This document shows positions 61,458-64,000 of a DNA stretch of 64,000 nt, in pieces (positions within the stretch are counted from its first letter, which is position 1; every line of letters begins with the position of its first letter). Below the pieces are notes generated by a model. The model saw nothing but the letters and a program-made list of their open reading frames with translations. It was not told where the DNA came from and did not search any database. This DNA is from Variovorax sp. SG517 (GTDB taxonomy: Bacteria; Pseudomonadota; Gammaproteobacteria; Burkholderiales; Burkholderiaceae_C), in NCBI RefSeq assembly GCF_013376045.1, contig NZ_JABMJG010000003.1:372001-436000 (forward strand). The letters are read 5' to 3'. The position numbers and the translations under genes are program-made.

Positions 61458-63304
61458 AGCAGATCGAGGCGGTCAACGACTTCGTCATCAAGTTCGCCAA
61501 CGTCAACGGCTCGGGCTCCGCATCGGCCAACGAGCTGTTCGCCAAGGCCATCCTGCGCATGGGCGTGCCGGTGAGCCCGCGCAACATCTTTCCCAGCAAC
61601 ATCCAGGGCCTGCCGACCTGGTACGAGGTGCGCGTGACCGAAGAGGGCCACCTCGGCCGGCGCGGCGGCACCGACATGATGGTGGCGATGAACCCACAGA
61701 CCTGGGACGCCGACATCGCCGAGCTGGAGCCCGGCGGCTACCTGTTCTACGACAGCACGCGTCCGCTGCCGCCCTCGAAGTTCCGCGACGACATCCGCGT
61801 GATCGGCATGCCGCTCACCGAGATCTGCAACGCGGTTTATCAAGACCCGCGCCAGCGGCAGCTGTTCAAGAACATCGTCTACGTAGGCGCGCTGGCCATC
61901 CTGCTGGGCATCGAGCCCGAGGTGGTCGAGAAGCTGTTCTCCGAGCAGTACAAGGGCAAGGAGAAGCTGCTCGCCTCCAACGTGCAGGCACTGCACCTGG
62001 GCTGCGATTTCGCGCGCGAGAACCTGCGCGAGCCCGTGGGCCTGAAGGTGCGGCGCGCCGACCGTGTGGGCGACAGGATCTTCGTGGACGGCAACAGCGC
62101 GGCGGCGCTGGGCTGCGTGTACGGCGGCGCGACCGTGGCGGCGTGGTATCCGATCACGCCGTCGTCGTCGGTGGCCGAGGCCTTCCAGAAGTACTGCACC
62201 AAGTTCCGCGTCGATCAGTCCACCGGCCAGCACCGCTTTGCCATCGTGCAGGCGGAGGACGAACTCGCATCGATCGGCGTGGTGGTCGGCGCCGGATGGA
62301 ACGGCGCGCGGGCCTTCACCGCGACCTCGGGGCCGGGCATCTCGCTGATGACGGAGTTCATCGGGCTGGCTTACTTCGCGGAGATTCCGGTCACGCTCAT
62401 CAACGTGCAGCGCGGCGGCCCTTCGACCGGCATGCCCACGCGCACGCAGCAGGCCGACATTCTTTGCTGCGCCTATGCATCGCACGGCGACACCAAGCAC
62501 GTGCTGCTGTTCCCTGAAGACCCGCACGAGTGCTTCGAGCACGCGGCAGCGGCGCTGGACCTGGCCGACCGGCTGCAGACGCCGGTGTTCGTGATGACCG
62601 ACCTCGACATCGGCATGAACCAGCGCCTGTGCAAGCCCTTCGAGTGGGACGACAGCAAGGTGTACGACCGCGGCAAGGTCATGACCGCCGAGGAGCTGGA
62701 GGCGGGCCGCGACTTCGGCCGCTACAAGGACGTGGACGGCGACGGCATCCCGTGGCGCACGCTGCCCGGCACGCATCCCACCAAGGGAAGCTACTTCACG
62801 CGCGGCACCACGCGCGATGCCTATGCGCGCTACTCGGAGCGCGGGCCGGACTACATCTACAACATGGAGCGGCTGCTGAAGAAGTTCGCGACCGCGGCCA
62901 CGCTGGTGCCGCAGCCCGTGCTGCGGCCCGCTGCACGGAAGACCGACCTGGGCGTGATCTATTTCGGCTCCACCAGCCCGTCGATGCACGAGGCGCTGCA
63001 GGAGCTGGAAGAGCACGGCATCCATCTCGACGCCATGCGGCTGCGGGCCTTTCCGTTGCCCGAGAGCGTGGTGCAGTTCCTGGCCGAGCATGAGCGCGTG
63101 TTCGTGGTCGAGCAGAACCGCGACGCGCAGATGCGCAGCCTGCTGGTCAACGAACTGGATGCCGATCCCGCCAAGCTGGTGCGCGTGCTGCACTTCGACG
63201 GCACGCCCATCACCGCGCGCTTCATCGTGCAGGCGATAGAGGCGCACGTCGGCAAGGCGAACGCGCAAGGTGCCGCCATCACCGGCGCGAAGGAGCCCGC
63301 ATGA
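61454..63304 (+). CDS. 2-oxoacid:acceptor oxidoreductase, fused gamma-alpha subunit
   Basis: Subunit of 616 residues for oxidative decarboxylation of a 2-oxoacid (2-oxoglutarate or similar) to acyl-CoA. Start ATG 61454, GGAGG upstream, overlapping the previous stop. The N-terminal gamma domain (about 1-190, NVNGSGSASANELFAKAIL ... GRRGGTDMMVAMNPQ) is fused to the alpha pyrimidine-binding domain (AAWYPITPSSSVAEAFQKY, ATSGPGISLMTEFIGLAYFA, QRGGPSTGMPTRTQQAD). C-terminal domain II: VIYFGSTSPSMHEAL. The stop overlaps the beta gene start (ATGA). Substrate not determinable here. Confidence 0.88.
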   Translation: MKQIEAVNDFVIKFANVNGSGSASANELFAKAILRMGVPVSPRNIFPSNIQGLPTWYEVRVTEEGHLGRRGGTDMMVAMNPQTWDADIAELEPGGYLFYDSTRPLPPSKFRDDIRVIGMPLTEICNAVYQDPRQRQLFKNIVYVGALAILLGIEPEVVEKLFSEQYKGKEKLLASNVQALHLGCDFARENLREPVGLKVRRADRVGDRIFVDGNSAAALGCVYGGATVAAWYPITPSSSVAEAFQKYCTKFRVDQSTGQHRFAIVQAEDELASIGVVVGAGWNGARAFTATSGPGISLMTEFIGLAYFAEIPVTLINVQRGGPSTGMPTRTQQADILCCAYASHGDTKHVLLFPEDPHECFEHAAAALDLADRLQTPVFVMTDLDIGMNQRLCKPFEWDDSKVYDRGKVMTAEELEAGRDFGRYKDVDGDGIPWRTLPGTHPTKGSYFTRGTTRDAYARYSERGPDYIYNMERLLKKFATAATLVPQPVLRPAARKTDLGVIYFGSTSPSMHEALQELEEHGIHLDAMRLRAFPLPESVVQFLAEHERVFVVEQNRDAQMRSLLVNELDADPAKLVRVLHFDGTPITARFIVQAIEAHVGKANAQGAAITGAKEPA

Positions 63305-64000
63305 CCTACCTCGCCAAGCCGAAGCTCCGGCATCCGACGCTGGCCACCAACAAGGTCGGCTACACGCGGCGTGACTACGAAGGAAAGATCTCCACGCTGT
63401 GCGCGGGCTGCGGGCACGACTCCATCTCGGCCTCGATCATCGAGGCCTGCTGGGAACTCGACATCGAGCCGCATCGCGTCGCCAAGCTCTCGGGCATCGG
63501 CTGCAGCTCGAAGACGCCGGACTACTTCCTCGGCGCATCGCACGGCTTCAACACCGTGCACGGCCGCATGCCGAGCGTGCTGACCGGCGCCAACCTCGCC
63601 AACCGCGACCTGCTGTACCTGGGCGTCTCGGGTGACGGCGACTCGGCCTCCATCGGCCTGGGCCAGTTCGCGCACGCCATGCGGCGCGGCGTGCGCATGG
63701 CCTACATCGTGGAGAACAACGGCGTCTACGGCCTCACCAAGGGCCAGTTCTCGGCCACGGCCGACCAGGGCTCCAAGAGCAAGAAGGGCGTGGTCAACAC
63801 CGACAGCCCGGTGGACCTGGTGGCCATGGCGCTGCAGCTCGGCGCGAGCTACGTGGGCCGGGGCTTCTCGGGCAACAAGGCGCAGCTGGTGCCGCTCATC
63901 AAGGGCGCGATCAGCCATGGCGGTTCCGCCTTCATCGACGTCATCAGCCCCTGCGTGGCCTTCAACAACCATCCGGGCAGCACCAAGAGCTACGACTACA
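63301..64000 (+). CDS. 2-oxoacid:acceptor oxidoreductase beta subunit (partial, runs off the window)
   Basis: First 233 codons of the thiamine-pyrophosphate-binding beta subunit; frame open at the right edge. The iron-sulfur/TPP region is STLCAGCGHDSISASIIEAC with SGIGCSSKTPDYF, and the TPP-Mg motif is LGVSGDGDSASIGLGQFAHA, followed by YIVENNGVYGLTKGQ. This is the KorB-type arrangement. Coupled to the alpha gene by ATGA. The family is secure; the 3' end is outside the window. Confidence 0.9.
   Translation, partial: MTYLAKPKLRHPTLATNKVGYTRRDYEGKISTLCAGCGHDSISASIIEACWELDIEPHRVAKLSGIGCSSKTPDYFLGASHGFNTVHGRMPSVLTGANLANRDLLYLGVSGDGDSASIGLGQFAHAMRRGVRMAYIVENNGVYGLTKGQFSATADQGSKSKKGVVNTDSPVDLVAMALQLGASYVGRGFSGNKAQLVPLIKGAISHGGSAFIDVISPCVAFNNHPGSTKSYDY

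Overview
The window looks like a chromosomal segment of a high-GC betaproteobacterium of the Comamonadaceae, most likely Variovorax or a close relative. The support is the gyrA–serC–pheA order, a tmRNA whose tag reads ANDERFALAA, E. coli-like LexA, sigma-32 and sigma-54 signals, and a GC-rich intergenic inverted repeat of a kind I recall from this family. The species call is inference; no database search was possible. I see no insertion sequence, phage, integrase, tRNA, rRNA or CRISPR array.

Layout. 0–7.7 kb is housekeeping: pheA (cut by the left edge), serC, a DUF2059 protein and gyrA on the minus strand, then ompA, ubiG, gph and the tmRNA gene ssrA on the plus strand. 7.8–8.7 kb holds two small minus-strand genes and a LexA box facing a short, strongly folded, terminator-ended stretch with no recognised gene. 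8.7–17.6 kb carries a PKMT-like methyltransferase, gamma-glutamyltransferase, an RsuA-type pseudouridine synthase, a YVTN propeller–NodB deacetylase–fatty acid hydroxylase cluster, an EI24 membrane protein and a molybdopterin-binding-fold protein. 17.6–22.6 kb is the nitrogen locus glnA–(small exported protein)–ntrB–ntrC with an NtrC site and a sigma-54 promoter.

22.6–36 kb is a stress-flavoured accessory stretch: exonuclease III, a low-affinity iron permease-like protein, two hemerythrin-domain proteins, a sigma-32-type promoter driving an unknown 111-residue protein and two Hsp20 proteins, an isochorismatase-fold hydrolase, a PRC-barrel protein, a hybrid PAS histidine kinase, a disordered protein and a large-subunit catalase. 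Two plus-strand intrinsic terminators here have no plus-strand gene upstream and may end small RNAs. 36–42.7 kb is a complete RND tripartite efflux operon with a divergent TetR repressor; two similar direct repeats overlie the two opposed promoters.

42.7–59.1 kb is the most unusual part. A 2698-residue exported protein, made of about eight DUF11-like domains and nine SdrD-B-like domains with calcium-loop signatures, is translationally coupled to a 1435-residue protein with a periplasmic OmpA domain and a long outer-membrane beta-barrel, followed by two small unknown genes. Divergent from it are a response regulator with an AraC output domain and a 7TMR-DISM-like sensor kinase. I read this as one surface or secretion system with its own regulator. 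The window ends (59.6–64 kb) with a three-gene 2-oxoacid:acceptor oxidoreductase whose first subunit is a GltD-like flavoprotein fused to ferredoxin motifs; the last gene runs off the right edge.
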